Assembly: GCF_009720365.1 (NCBI RefSeq)
Contig: NZ_ML769321.1
Span: 1-64,000 of the forward strand
Direction of reading: 5' to 3'
Source: Catellatospora paridis
Lineage (GTDB): Bacteria > Actinomycetota > Actinomycetes > Mycobacteriales > Micromonosporaceae
Length of the DNA: 64,000 nucleotides
Under the pieces are notes generated by a model. The model was not told the origin of the DNA. It ran no database searches and worked only from the letters and a program-made list of their open reading frames with translations. Below, piece after piece: positions 8,017-18,207 of the stretch. Position numbers and translations under genes: made by a program. Position 1 is the stretch's first letter. The number at the start of each line of letters is the position of its first letter.

Positions 8017-8748
8017 TCAACCTCTCCCGCCGGGACTGCGTGTTCCGGTCCGTTCGCGCAGGTAGGCGTCCAGTTCGGCGGCGCCGGACAGCATCGCGCG
8101 GGCGCGTCCGGTGAGCCGGTCGTGCCAGTCTTCCAGCATCGCCTCCAGCGGCGCGACGCCGCCGGCCGTCCGTACCCGGTCCAGCAGGGGTGCGATCTGG
8201 TCCAGCAGGTAGCCGCCGCGCCGGAGTTGGTGCGCCAACCGGGCGTCGCGCACGTCGGCAGGGGAGTAGACGCGGTAGCCGGTCGACGGATCGCGCCGCG
8301 GGCGGACCACCCCGGCCTGCTCCCATTTGCGCAGCGTCGCCGGTTTGACGCCGAGCTGCCGGGCGAGCGGCCCGACGAAGGCACCCGCGGCTCGGGACAC
8401 CACGGGCTCGGTGCCGGCCAGGTCGCGTAGTGCCTGCTCGACCGCCGTGAGGGTGCGTCGGTCGTCGCGCAGCTGCAGGTGGCTGTCGTCGACGATGGCG
8501 AGCGCGACCTCGACGGCGTCCTCGTTGACCGCCCGCATGATCGCTGTCGCGGTCTGGTGGCCGTGTCCCGGTGCCAGGGCCGCGAACGCGCGCAGCGCCA
8601 TGACGTGCAGTCCGGTGTAGACGCGGTAGCCGGACGGGGTGCGGTCCGCGGGCGGGAGGATGCCCGCCTCCTCGTAGTTGCGGATCGCCTGGGTGGACAG
8701 CCCCTGTCCCCGGGCCAGGTCGACGGGCCGTAGCCGCGATTCGCTCAT
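8017..8748 (-). CDS. tandem MerR-domain regulator (TioE-like)
   Basis: 243 residues from the ATG at 8748; a TTG 14 codons upstream is an alternative. Two MerR-type winged-helix domains occur in one chain: residues ~5-45 (LRPVDLARGQGLSTQAIRNYEEAGILPP...GYRVY) and ~130-190 (LARQLGVKPATLRKWEQAGVVRP...GYRVYSPADVRDARL), joined by a helical region. This duplicated layout matches regulators annotated as TioE-like in actinomycetes. The gene is divergent from an erythromycin-esterase-like gene with a shared palindromic promoter region, so it most likely controls that gene and itself. The effector is unknown; an antibiotic-like inducer is plausible by inference. Confidence 0.85.
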   Translation of the reverse strand: MSESRLRPVDLARGQGLSTQAIRNYEEAGILPPADRTPSGYRVYTGLHVMALRAFAALAPGHGHQTATAIMRAVNEDAVEVALAIVDDSHLQLRDDRRTLTAVEQALRDLAGTEPVVSRAAGAFVGPLARQLGVKPATLRKWEQAGVVRPRRDPSTGYRVYSPADVRDARLAHQLRRGGYLLDQIAPLLDRVRTAGGVAPLEAMLEDWHDRLTGRARAMLSGAAELDAYLRERTGTRSPGGRG

Positions 8749-8807
8749 GAGGTGACCATCGTTTGAGGGTTTGAGGGCTGATGACGCCAAAGATCGAGAG
8801 AAAGTTT

Positions 8808-8840
8808 ACACCGTTGGTTCAACGATACGGTTGAAGGTGT
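8808..8840. promoter_or_regulatory. divergent operator/promoter of the MerR-esterase pair
   Basis: TTCAAC (8818-8823), spacer GATACG, GTTGAA (8830-8835) forms an inverted repeat, flanked by ACACC (8808-8812) and GGTGT (8836-8840). An AGTTTA (8803-8808), read as TAAACT on the minus strand, could be the regulator's -10 with an over-long spacer to TTCAAC, as is usual for MerR-controlled promoters. Confidence 0.55.
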
Positions 8841-8865
8841 CGACTCGTCGAGAGGATCACACCTG

Positions 8866-10128
8866 ATGACCATCCATTCCGCCCTGCCCGACGCCGGTTG
8901 GGCGTTCACCGACGATGCCGGGCCCGCCGTGACACGACTGCTCGACGCGCTGCCGGCTCGGCCGCGGCTGCTCGGCCTCGGCGAACCGATCCATGGGGAG
9001 GAGCTTTTCCTTCAGGTGCGCAACCGGCTGCTGCGCCATCTCGTGGAGCACGAGGGCTACCGGTCGATCGCGCTGGAGAGCGACTGCCTGGCCGGGCTGA
9101 CCGTGGACGCGTACGTCGCGGGCGGCCCGGGCTCGCTCGACGACGTGATGGCGCACGGCGTCAGTCACGGCTGGGGCGCGTTCGCGGGCAACCGGGAGCT
9201 GGTCGCCTGGATGCGGGAGCACAACCAGGGCCGTCCGGACGGCGACCGGCTGCGCTTCTACGGCTTCGACGCGCCGACGGAGATGATGTACGCCGCCAGC
9301 CCGCGCCACGCCCTCACCGAGGTGCGCGACCACGTGACGGCCTGGGGCGACCCGGGGCAGCTCCCGGACGACGCGGCCCTGATCGAGGAGCTCGCCGGCG
9401 GCGACGACCGGTGGACCGATGAGGCGGCGGCGATGGACCCGTCGCGGTCGGTCGGCTCGTCGCCGGAGGCGGTGCGGCTCCGGCTGCTCGCCGACGACCT
9501 GCAGGCGCTGCTCTTGGCGCAGGCACCGCGCCTGCTCGCCGCCGCGCCGGAGGAGGACCGGTGGCGGGCCCGGCTGCACGCGCGCGCGGCCGCGGGCCTG
9601 CTGCGCTACCACGCGGTCATGGCGGCCGCCTCCCCGTCGCGGTATGCCCGGCTCATGATCACGCGCGACACGATGATGGCCGAGAACCTGCTGGCGATCG
9701 AGTCGCGGGAGGCCGACCGGGGCCCGACGCTGGTGTTCGCGCACAACGCGCACCTGCAGCGCGAGGAGGGCCACTGGCAGTCCGACTACCTCAACCAGTC
9801 GCTGACCTGGTGGACCGCCGGCGCGATCGCCGCCGCCGGCCTCGGCGAGCGCTACGCCTTCGTGGCCACGGCGGTCGGCGCGATGCACCATCGCGGCCTC
9901 GGGGCACCGGCGGCCGACACCTTTGAGGGCGTGCTGTCGACGCTTCCGGACGACCGCTACCTGCTCGACGGCCGTTGCCTGGCGGCCGCGCTGCACGCCG
10001 CCGGGGTGGAGCCGGTGCGGCGCGCCGACAACACCGACGACCACGGCTACTTCCCGCGGGACCCCGCCCACGTCGCCGACAGCGACGGCATCCTGTTTCT
10101 GCGGGAGGTGCCCGCCGACAAGGGTTGA
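8866..10128 (+). CDS. erythromycin esterase family protein
   Basis: 420 residues. The Ere-fold signature is visible: 'LGLGEPIHGEELF' (conserved Glu and His), 'IALESDC' and 'FAHNAHLQREEG' with the third conserved His. EreA/EreB hydrolyse the macrolide lactone using a His-activated water; most actinomycete members are uncharacterised and some cleave other esters or succinoglycan-like substrates. No signal peptide, so it is cytoplasmic. GAGAGG lies ten bases before the ATG. Divergence from a tandem-MerR regulator suggests an inducible detoxification gene. Resistance to a macrolide is not shown by sequence alone. Confidence 0.85.
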   Translation: MTIHSALPDAGWAFTDDAGPAVTRLLDALPARPRLLGLGEPIHGEELFLQVRNRLLRHLVEHEGYRSIALESDCLAGLTVDAYVAGGPGSLDDVMAHGVSHGWGAFAGNRELVAWMREHNQGRPDGDRLRFYGFDAPTEMMYAASPRHALTEVRDHVTAWGDPGQLPDDAALIEELAGGDDRWTDEAAAMDPSRSVGSSPEAVRLRLLADDLQALLLAQAPRLLAAAPEEDRWRARLHARAAAGLLRYHAVMAAASPSRYARLMITRDTMMAENLLAIESREADRGPTLVFAHNAHLQREEGHWQSDYLNQSLTWWTAGAIAAAGLGERYAFVATAVGAMHHRGLGAPAADTFEGVLSTLPDDRYLLDGRCLAAALHAAGVEPVRRADNTDDHGYFPRDPAHVADSDGILFLREVPADKG

Positions 10129-10166
10129 GTTCGTGCCGGAGGTCCCCGCCGACCAGGGCTGAGCAG

Positions 10167-10200
10167 ACCGGTGCGGGAGGAGTCGCGCTCCCGCACCGGT
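10167..10200. terminator. bidirectional terminator hairpin
   Basis: ACCGGTGCGGGAG (10167-10179), 8-base loop, CTCCCGCACCGGT (10188-10200): a perfect 13-bp stem between the convergent esterase and ABC-2-like permease genes. Confidence 0.85.
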
Positions 10201-10206
10201 GGCTGC

Positions 10207-11760
10207 TCACCGCCAGTCGACCGGCGACGCGTCCGGCCGGTCCGGGGCGCGGCGCAGCGCGAACCCGAGCGCGAGCGCGGCGAACGCGCCCGTCACCGCG
10301 AGCCCGGCCCACCACGGCAGCGGAAAGTATCCGGCGTACGGCGCGTAATGCATGGTGACCTGGGGGTATGCCGTCAGCGTCTGCAGCACCGCGAATCCGG
10401 CGGCCGGGGTGAGCCGCAGCAGCCAGTCCGCGACGGCGTCGGGCAGCAGCGGCACGACCACCAGCAGGTACGGCAGCACGAGCCCGGCCAGCAGCACGGT
10501 CACCGCGAGCCAGGCCCGCCGCAGCAGCACGCCGAGCGCCAGGGCGAGCACGGCGACGAGCGCGAGCAGCACCGCTGTTCCGACGATGACGCGCAGTTCG
10601 GTCAGCGGGCCGGCCGAGACGACCGTGATGCCGCCGTCGCGCAGCAGTTTCGTGCCGAGCGGCACGGCCACCGCCACGGCGGCGAGCCCGGTCGCGAACA
10701 CGGCGCCGCCGAGCACCAGCGCCCGGGCCGCCAGTTGCCGTCCGCCGGGCGCGGCACCGGCGGAGGTGCGCGATGCCGCAAACCGGGCGGCGGTCACGAT
10801 CAGGATGATCACAGCCACGAACAGGCCGACCAGGGTGTCCTTGGACGTGCGGCCGCCCTCGGTGCCGACCGGGCCGATGTCGCCGGAGCCGGTCACGGTG
10901 AGCGTGCCGCCCTGCTCGACTAGCCCGGGCGCGCGGTGGAACTTCTCCCAGTCCGTGTGGCCGAGTTCGCCGACGGTGTCGGCGCGCCACGGGCCGGCCG
11001 CCACCCCGCCGGCCGTGGTGACGTTGTCGAAGGAGCCGACGGCCTGGGTGAAGCGCACCTGGCCGATGCTGCCGCCGAGGCCGACGGGGGCCAGGGTCAG
11101 GTCGCCCGGCGAGGTGGCGAACAGGCCGATCTGCACCGTTTCCGGCAGCCCGGCGAGCCGGATGGTGCCGACCGGCGTCCACGACGTGCCGCCGGCCGAC
11201 TCCTCGCCGGTGATGGTGTCGCCCGCGCGGGTCAGCCGCAGCCAGCGCGGCGACTGCGGGGACACGCCGCCGGGCCGGCCGGCCGTGTCGTGGGTGTAGT
11301 CGTGCTGCATACGCACCCCGTGCGCGCCGGTCATCAGCAGCGCGGCGTAGGAGGAGCCCTGCCCGAGGCCGTCCTTGATGATGATCCCGGTCTTCGCCCA
11401 CGGCACCACCCCGGAGACGATCTCGTCGTGGTCCGGCGGCGGGTAGGTGATGGTCCCGGTCATCGAGGTCAGCCGGACCGTGAGGCTGCCGTCGCCGGTC
11501 AGCGGCCGGTGCGCGAAGGAGAACAGGTCGGCGACGGGCCGGCCGTCCGGGTCCAGCGGATCGGTGGGGCAGGGCACCTCCACCGGGCCTTCGCTGCAGG
11601 AGCCGTGGGTGCTCAGTGCGGGCAGCACGGCGAGCGCGATGACGGCCAGCGCCGCCACGAGCAGGGCGGCCATCCGGCCGCGGCCGGACCGGAAGGCGGA
11701 CCACTCCGCCCGCGCCAGCGCCCGCGGGCCGATGACCGGGTTTTCGTCAGGGGTAGACAT
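10207..11760 (-). CDS. ABC-2-like permease with a large extracytoplasmic domain
   Basis: 517 residues. One membrane segment at ~31-50 is followed by ~270 residues that should be outside the membrane and look beta-rich with a DUF1349-like pattern (SPRWLRLTRAGDTITGEESAGGTSWTPVG), then about six membrane segments from ~330 to the C-terminus. The arrangement matches ABC-2 permeases with an inserted periplasmic domain. No ATP-binding subunit is adjacent, so a partner elsewhere is required or the protein works differently. The ATG at 11760 is chosen over one seven codons upstream because it begins the family-like cytoplasmic N-terminus. It is divergent from a two-component system that may regulate it. 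Confidence 0.65.
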   Translation of the reverse strand: MSTPDENPVIGPRALARAEWSAFRSGRGRMAALLVAALAVIALAVLPALSTHGSCSEGPVEVPCPTDPLDPDGRPVADLFSFAHRPLTGDGSLTVRLTSMTGTITYPPPDHDEIVSGVVPWAKTGIIIKDGLGQGSSYAALLMTGAHGVRMQHDYTHDTAGRPGGVSPQSPRWLRLTRAGDTITGEESAGGTSWTPVGTIRLAGLPETVQIGLFATSPGDLTLAPVGLGGSIGQVRFTQAVGSFDNVTTAGGVAAGPWRADTVGELGHTDWEKFHRAPGLVEQGGTLTVTGSGDIGPVGTEGGRTSKDTLVGLFVAVIILIVTAARFAASRTSAGAAPGGRQLAARALVLGGAVFATGLAAVAVAVPLGTKLLRDGGITVVSAGPLTELRVIVGTAVLLALVAVLALALGVLLRRAWLAVTVLLAGLVLPYLLVVVPLLPDAVADWLLRLTPAAGFAVLQTLTAYPQVTMHYAPYAGYFPLPWWAGLAVTGAFAALALGFALRRAPDRPDASPVDWR

Positions 11761-11870
11761 GCTCTCGGTTCTACGGAGCACGCCGTAACACGGGCCGAAC
11801 CGGCGCTGTCATGCCCCTGTTATGCCGGTAGCGGCATCCTGGAGACCGGCGACATGACGGGGAGGCGCTG

Positions 11871-13043
11871 ATGAGCGGGCGGCGATGGTCGGGCAGGACG
11901 GTGAGGCTGCGGTTCACGCTGCTCTACGCGGCGGTGTTCCTGCTGTCCGGGTGCGCGCTGCTGGTGCTCACCAACGTGCTGGCGTCGGTCAGCAACACCC
12001 AGCCCGCTCCCGGCCAGTTCCCATCCGCGCAGCAGACCGACCCCGCCCTGGCGCAGCAGCACATCCGCGAGCTGCAGACCCGGCTGGACGAACTCCAGAC
12101 CATGCAGTCGCGGCGGCTGCTGGTCGGCTCGGTGGTCGCGCTGGTGGTAATGGGGTTGGTGTCGCTGCTGCTGGGCAGGCTGATCTCGGGCCGGGTGCTG
12201 CGGCCGCTGCGTACGATCACCGCCGCGACCCGGCGCATCTCCGCCGAGAACCTGCACGAGCGCCTGGCCGTGGCCGGGCCACAGGACGAGGTCAAGGACC
12301 TGGCGGACACCGTCGACGGGCTGCTCGCCCGGCTGGAGGCGTCGTTCGCGGCGCAGCGGCGGTTCGTCGCCAACGCGTCGCACGAGCTGCGTACGCCACT
12401 GGCCACCATGCGGGCCTCGCTCGACGTCGCGCTCGCCAAGCCCGAGCCCGTGCCCGCGCAGACGGTCGCGCTCGCCGGACGGGTGCGCGTCGAGCTCGAC
12501 CGGGTCGACCGCCTGCTCGACGGATTCCTGATGCTGGCCCGCGCGCAGCACGGCGCGCTCGCCGACCAGGCGCCGATCGCGCTCGGCCGCCTCGCGGGAC
12601 AGGCCCTCGCCGCGCGGGCGGCGGACATCGACGCCAGGCGCCTGGCCGTCGACACGACCGGGGTCGCGGACACCGCCGTCGCCGAGGGCAGCGCCACGCT
12701 GCTGGCCCGGCTGGTGCAGAACCTCGTCGACAACGCGGTGGTGCACAACCAGGACGGCGGCTGGCTGCGGATCGCGACCACCGCCGCGGACGGCACGGTC
12801 GAGCTGGTCATCGAGTCCGGCGGGCCGGTGCTGGACCAGGCGCAGATCGACGGGCTCGCCCTGCCGTTCCGGCGGCTCGGCGCGGACCGCACCGGCTCCG
12901 ACGACGGCTCCGGCCTGGGGCTGTCGATCGTCGCCGCCGTCGCCGAGGCCCACGGCGGCCGGCTGGAGTTGCGGGCACGTCCGTCGGGCGGCCTGCGCGC
13001 CGCGGTGACGCTGCCGCAGGTTCGGCAGGGGGCCGCGGCGTGA
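11871..13043 (+). CDS. two-component sensor histidine kinase
   Basis: 390 residues. Two membrane segments (~12-38 and ~84-104) flank a ~45-residue extracellular loop that is helical and Gln-rich; HAMP follows at ~105-155, then HisKA with the phospho-acceptor H171 (NASHELRTPLAT) and HATPase with N box (NLVDNAVVHN) and G box (GSGLGLSIV). It is an OmpR-class partner kinase of normal length. GGGGAGG precedes the ATG. The response regulator gene overlaps its stop (GTGA), so the two are co-translated. The divergent ABC-2-like permease is the likeliest target. Confidence 0.95.
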   Translation: MSGRRWSGRTVRLRFTLLYAAVFLLSGCALLVLTNVLASVSNTQPAPGQFPSAQQTDPALAQQHIRELQTRLDELQTMQSRRLLVGSVVALVVMGLVSLLLGRLISGRVLRPLRTITAATRRISAENLHERLAVAGPQDEVKDLADTVDGLLARLEASFAAQRRFVANASHELRTPLATMRASLDVALAKPEPVPAQTVALAGRVRVELDRVDRLLDGFLMLARAQHGALADQAPIALGRLAGQALAARAADIDARRLAVDTTGVADTAVAEGSATLLARLVQNLVDNAVVHNQDGGWLRIATTAADGTVELVIESGGPVLDQAQIDGLALPFRRLGADRTGSDDGSGLGLSIVAAVAEAHGGRLELRARPSGGLRAAVTLPQVRQGAAA

Positions 13044-13708
13044 GGGTGCTCGTGGTCGAGGACGCGCGGACGCTCGCCGAGGTGCTGGCCGAGGGGCTGC
13101 GGGATCAGGGCATGGCCGTCGACGTGGCGCACGACGGCCTGGCCGCCGCGGCCAAACTCGACGTCAACGCGTACGAGGTGGTGGTCCTCGATCGTGATCT
13201 GCCCGGCATCCACGGCGACACGCTGTGCCAAATGATCACCGAACGGGACGACCGGCCCATGGTGCTGATGCTGACCGCCGCCGTCGCGCCAGGTGACCGG
13301 GTCAGCGGTCTCACCCTGGGCGCGGACGACTACCTCGGCAAGCCCTTCCACTTCCCGGAACTGGTGCTGCGAGTGCGCGCGCTGGCCCGCCGCCGTCCCA
13401 CGGCGCGGGCGCGGACGCTGCGCGCGGCGGGCGTCGAACTCGATCCGGTGCGCCGCACCGCCACCCGCGACGGTCGGCCGCTGGACCTGTCGGTGAAGGA
13501 GTTCGCCCTGCTGGAAGCGCTGCTGTCGGCGAGCCCAGCGTTCCTGAGCACGGAGGACCTGCTGGAGCGGGTCTGGGACGAGCACGCCGACCCGTTCACC
13601 AACACGGTCACTGTGACCGTCGGGCGGTTGCGCCGCAAGCTCGGCGGTCCGCCGGTCATCACGACCACGCCCGGCGTGGGCTACCGCATCGCCGATCCGG
13701 CGACCTGA
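13040..13708 (+). CDS. OmpR-family response regulator
   Basis: 222 residues from a GTG that overlaps the kinase stop. The receiver domain (1-115) has the acidic pocket (VVED), phospho-acceptor D51 (VVVLDRDLPG), Thr (MLTA) and Lys (YLGKPF); a Trans_reg_C winged helix occupies ~130-218 (VKEFALLEALL...LLERVWDEHADPFTNTVTVTVGRLRRKL). Phosphorylated by the kinase upstream, it should bind direct repeats in its target promoters. Confidence 0.95.
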   Translation: MRVLVVEDARTLAEVLAEGLRDQGMAVDVAHDGLAAAAKLDVNAYEVVVLDRDLPGIHGDTLCQMITERDDRPMVLMLTAAVAPGDRVSGLTLGADDYLGKPFHFPELVLRVRALARRRPTARARTLRAAGVELDPVRRTATRDGRPLDLSVKEFALLEALLSASPAFLSTEDLLERVWDEHADPFTNTVTVTVGRLRRKLGGPPVITTTPGVGYRIADPAT

Positions 13709-13724
13709 ACCGGCCGCGCCCCGG

Positions 13725-15332
<1,608 letters not shown>

Positions 15333-15401
15333 GGAACACCACCGACAAGATCGACTCTTCCGCCCGCCGGGCAGTGCCTCGGTCGCGGGCGCGGAAAGGT
15401 G

Positions 15402-15482
15402 TCAGTGGCTCACATCGCCGTCGACGGTACGTCGACTTCCGGTGATCGGCAAACGAATATCGGGGTCGGCGTGTCGGTACAT
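15402..15482 (-). CDS. candidate leader peptide for the ABC-F gene
   Basis: A 26-codon frame (begins MYRHADPDIRLPITG, ends at TGA) lies 69 bases before the ABC-F start on the same strand. Between it and that gene, TTCCGC-GCCCGC and GCGGGCGGAA (about 15346-15391) can pair as an imperfect GC-rich stem, which could be an attenuator. Drug-inducible ABC-F genes are often controlled by ribosome stalling on such leaders. No good Shine-Dalgarno precedes this ATG, so the call is tentative. Confidence 0.35.
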   Translation of the reverse strand: MYRHADPDIRLPITGSRRTVDGDVSH

Positions 15483-15553
15483 CGCCGCAGGTCGCGGCCT
15501 ATCCCGCCATCGGGCGAGTCATGATCTCGGCAACTGCCCTAGACTGCGCTGCC

Positions 15554-17527
15554 ATGGACGCTCAGCTCGCCGATCCCCTCCTCGGCACGCTCGTCGACGG
15601 TCGCCTGCGCATCCGCGGATGCGTGGCCCGCGGCGGCATGGCGACGGTCTACGCCGCAGTCGACGAGCGCCTGGGCCGCACCGTCGCGCTCAAGATGATC
15701 CACCCACCGCAGCCGCGCCGGGGCCAGGCCGCGGCCTTCCACCCGGACCGGTTCGCCGAGGAGGCGACGGGGCTGGCCCGGCTGACGCATCCGAACGTGG
15801 CCGCGTTCTACGGCCAGGGCATGCACGGCGGTGTGCCGTTCCTGGTGACCGAGTTCGTGCGCGGCCGCACGCTGCGCGACATCCTCGACGAACGCCGCCG
15901 GCTCAGCCCGACCGAGGCGCTGGCGGTGACCGAGCAGGTCCTGGCCGCGCTGGCCGCGGCGCACCGTACCGGGCTGGTGCACCGCGCGGTCAAGCCGGAG
16001 AACATCATGATCGCCGAGGCGCCCGGTGGCGGCCGCGACCTGACCGAAGCGGTGGTCAAGGTGACCGACCTCGGGCTCGCCGACGCCGTCGAGGCCGGCG
16101 GGGCGGAGCCGTCGATCAGCGCCGCGTACGTCGCGCCGGAGTTCGTGTCCGACGGCCGCGTCGACCCGCGCGGCGACGTGTACAGCACCGGGATCATGCT
16201 GTTCGAGCTGCTCACCGGCCGGGCGCCGTATCAGGGCGAGCGCCCGGTCGAGGTGGCCTGGCAGCACGTCCAGCAGGACGTGCCGGCGCCCTCGCAGGTG
16301 GTCGGCGGGCTGCCGCCGATGCTCGACGACCTCGTCGCCTCGGCCACCCGCCGCGCTCCGGGCGCCCGGTTCATGGACGCCGGCGCGATGCTGGCCGCGG
16401 TGCAGTCGGCCCGCCACGGCGTCGCCGACGCCACCACGCGGATGCGCCAGGTGGCGCAGGAGACCATGATGGTCAACCAGGTCCAGCCCACCGGCCGCCC
16501 CGCCTGGGCCCGGCTGCACGACGCGCCCGCCGAGCCGCGTACGCGCCCGCGCACCGAGAAGGTGTCGGCCTTCCCGGTGGCGGGCCTGCTGGAGCAGGCG
16601 AAGCAGCAGTACACGCGGCTGATGGGCGATCCGCGCGGGCGGATGGCGCTGACGGCGGGCGCGGTCGTGCTGGCGCTGCTGGTGCTGACCGGCGGCTATT
16701 ACGTCGCCTTCGGCCGGTACGACACCGCGCCGCAGCTGCTGAACCTCACCCGGGAGCAGGCCGAGGCCACGCTGCGCGGCGCAGGCCTGCAGTTCGCCTA
16801 CGCCAAGCCGCTGTTCCGCGAGGACGTGCCCAAGGACGTGGTGCTCGCGCAGGATCCGGCCGCCGGCGACGACGTGGTGAGCGGCGGCACGGTGACGCTG
16901 ACCCTGTCCGCCGGCCCCGAGCGTTACGTGGTGCCGGACGTGTCCGGCAAGCCGTGGGACCAGGCCGTCGCCGACCTGCAGGCCGACCCGCTGAAGCTGA
17001 GGCCGCAGAAGGCCGCGGAGAAGTACACCGACCTGGTCCCGAAGGGTTCGGTGCTGGAGACCGTGCCCAAGGCGGGTGACGAGGTCGAGGTCGGCGCCGA
17101 GATCCAGGTGGTCCTCAGCAAGGGCCGTGCCCCGGTGACCGTGCCCTCGGTGGAGGGCAAGCCGCTGGGCGAGGCCAGGTCCATCCTGGAGGGCCTGGGG
17201 TTGCGGGTCGAGGTCGAGCAGGTCGACTCGGACAAGCCCTTCGACACCGTGGTCAAGCAGGACCCCGTGCTGGGCACCGGCGTGGAGCGCAACACCGTCG
17301 TGAAGCTGCAGGTCAGTAAGAACGCCGACGGCACGGTCATGCCGGAGGTGGGCAACTGGGGCTGCGGCGACGCGGAGAACCACCTCACCGCGATGGGCCT
17401 GCGCGTCGAGCTGCGCGGGGTCCGCGGGGACAAGAACCAGTACCGGGTGGACCGGCAGTTCCCGAACGCGGGCAGCAAACTCCAGCCGGGCCAGCGCGTC
17501 GTGCTCAGGTGCGAGCCGCGGCGCTGA
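15554..17527 (+). CDS. PASTA-domain Ser/Thr protein kinase homologue, catalytic Asp missing
   Basis: 657 residues: kinase domain at ~16-275, Pro/Arg-rich juxtamembrane, one membrane helix (~364-386), then four extracellular PASTA repeats (~390-657). The Gly loop (GCVARGGMATVY), ATP-binding K47, D172 of DLG and the APE motif are present, but the catalytic loop reads H143-R144-A145-V-K-P-E-N, so the aspartate of HRD is alanine. PknB/StkP-type kinases sense peptidoglycan fragments through PASTA and control cell-wall growth; this one is predicted to be a pseudokinase or very weak enzyme. The ATG at 15554 is favoured by a TAGACT box eight bases upstream. Confidence 0.9.
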   Translation: MDAQLADPLLGTLVDGRLRIRGCVARGGMATVYAAVDERLGRTVALKMIHPPQPRRGQAAAFHPDRFAEEATGLARLTHPNVAAFYGQGMHGGVPFLVTEFVRGRTLRDILDERRRLSPTEALAVTEQVLAALAAAHRTGLVHRAVKPENIMIAEAPGGGRDLTEAVVKVTDLGLADAVEAGGAEPSISAAYVAPEFVSDGRVDPRGDVYSTGIMLFELLTGRAPYQGERPVEVAWQHVQQDVPAPSQVVGGLPPMLDDLVASATRRAPGARFMDAGAMLAAVQSARHGVADATTRMRQVAQETMMVNQVQPTGRPAWARLHDAPAEPRTRPRTEKVSAFPVAGLLEQAKQQYTRLMGDPRGRMALTAGAVVLALLVLTGGYYVAFGRYDTAPQLLNLTREQAEATLRGAGLQFAYAKPLFREDVPKDVVLAQDPAAGDDVVSGGTVTLTLSAGPERYVVPDVSGKPWDQAVADLQADPLKLRPQKAAEKYTDLVPKGSVLETVPKAGDEVEVGAEIQVVLSKGRAPVTVPSVEGKPLGEARSILEGLGLRVEVEQVDSDKPFDTVVKQDPVLGTGVERNTVVKLQVSKNADGTVMPEVGNWGCGDAENHLTAMGLRVELRGVRGDKNQYRVDRQFPNAGSKLQPGQRVVLRCEPRR

Positions 17528-17544
17528 GCGTCAGACCGGGCGCG

Positions 17545-17574
17545 GCCGGCGCGCGGCTCAGGCCGTGCGCCGGC
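17545..17574. terminator. terminator hairpin after the kinase gene
   Basis: GCCGGCGCGCGGC (17545-17557), TCAG, GCCGTGCGCCGGC (17562-17574): 13-bp arms with one mismatch. It overlaps the end of the broken ABC ATPase frame and serves convergent transcription. Confidence 0.65.
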
Positions 17575-17785
17575 GCACCAGCCCGAACATCGACACCGGG
17601 CCCTCGGTGGGCTTGAGCAGGCCGATGGCCAGCTGCAGCAGCGTGGTCTCGCCCGCGCCGTTCGCGCCGACCAGGCCGATGACGTGGCCCTGGGGCAAGT
17701 CGAGGGTGCAGTCGCGCAGCGCCCAGGCGCGCCGGCCGTAGCGCTTGCCGAGCCCGAGCAAGCGCAGCGCGGATACGCCGGTCAT
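17558..17785 (-). pseudogene. truncated ABC transporter ATP-binding gene
   Basis: Only 75 codons remain of an ABC ATPase: the N-terminal strand region, a Walker A motif reading GANGAGETT in which the essential Lys is Glu, and the sequence up to about 30 residues after it (LLKPTEGPVSMFG), followed by RRRTA and a stop. Signature, Walker B and switch motifs are absent, so it cannot hydrolyse ATP. The ATG overlaps the stop of the GntR gene (ATGA), the normal operon order of YtrA-type regulators with their ABC exporters. The rest of the ATPase and the permease appear to have been deleted. Confidence 0.75.
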
Positions 17786-18183
17786 GCCGCCTCCGCCCGG
17801 GCCGTGGTCCGCTCGTCGTCCAGCACCGTGGTGACCAGGGCGCGGACCTGCTCGGGGGCGAGGCCCGCCTCGTGCGCGGCCCGCACCCAGGCGCGCAGCC
17901 GGGCCGACAGCCTGGCGTGCACGGCGGGCGGCACCTGGTCGGCGCCGGCGATCACGAAGGTGCCCTGCCCGGCGCGGGGTGCGGCGAGCCCGGCGCGTTC
18001 GAGTTCGCGGTACGCCTTGGCGACGGTGTTCGGGTTCACGACCAGCGCCGCGGCGACCTCGCGTACGGTCGGCAGCTGCTCGCCGTCGACCAGGTACCCG
18101 AGCAGCAGCCCGCGGCGCACCTGCTCGACCAGTTGCAGGTACGTCGGCACTCCCGATCGGGAGTCAAGGCGGAAGGCGAACAC
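17782..18183 (-). CDS. GntR family regulator, YtrA subfamily
   Basis: 133 residues from the GTG at 18183, which has GAGGTGG seven bases upstream; a GTG five codons earlier lacks this. The GntR winged helix fills ~10-75 (VPTYLQLVEQVRRGLLLGYL...LPTVREVAAALVVNPNTVAKAYRELERAGL), followed by a short helical tail typical of YtrA proteins, which dimerise through it and repress ABC exporter operons. The co-transcribed ABC gene is broken, so only autoregulation or distant targets remain. A palindrome at 18208-18221 is the likely operator. Confidence 0.9.
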   Translation of the reverse strand: MFAFRLDSRSGVPTYLQLVEQVRRGLLLGYLVDGEQLPTVREVAAALVVNPNTVAKAYRELERAGLAAPRAGQGTFVIAGADQVPPAVHARLSARLRAWVRAAHEAGLAPEQVRALVTTVLDDERTTARAEAA

Positions 18184-18207
18184 GGCACCACCTCGCACGA
18201 CACGGTT

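Noticed and set aside
15539-17383. Long minus-strand frame opposite the PASTA kinase
   Set aside because: Shadow of a real gene: His/Gln/Arg-rich, no motifs, and the plus strand has kinase and PASTA motifs in order.
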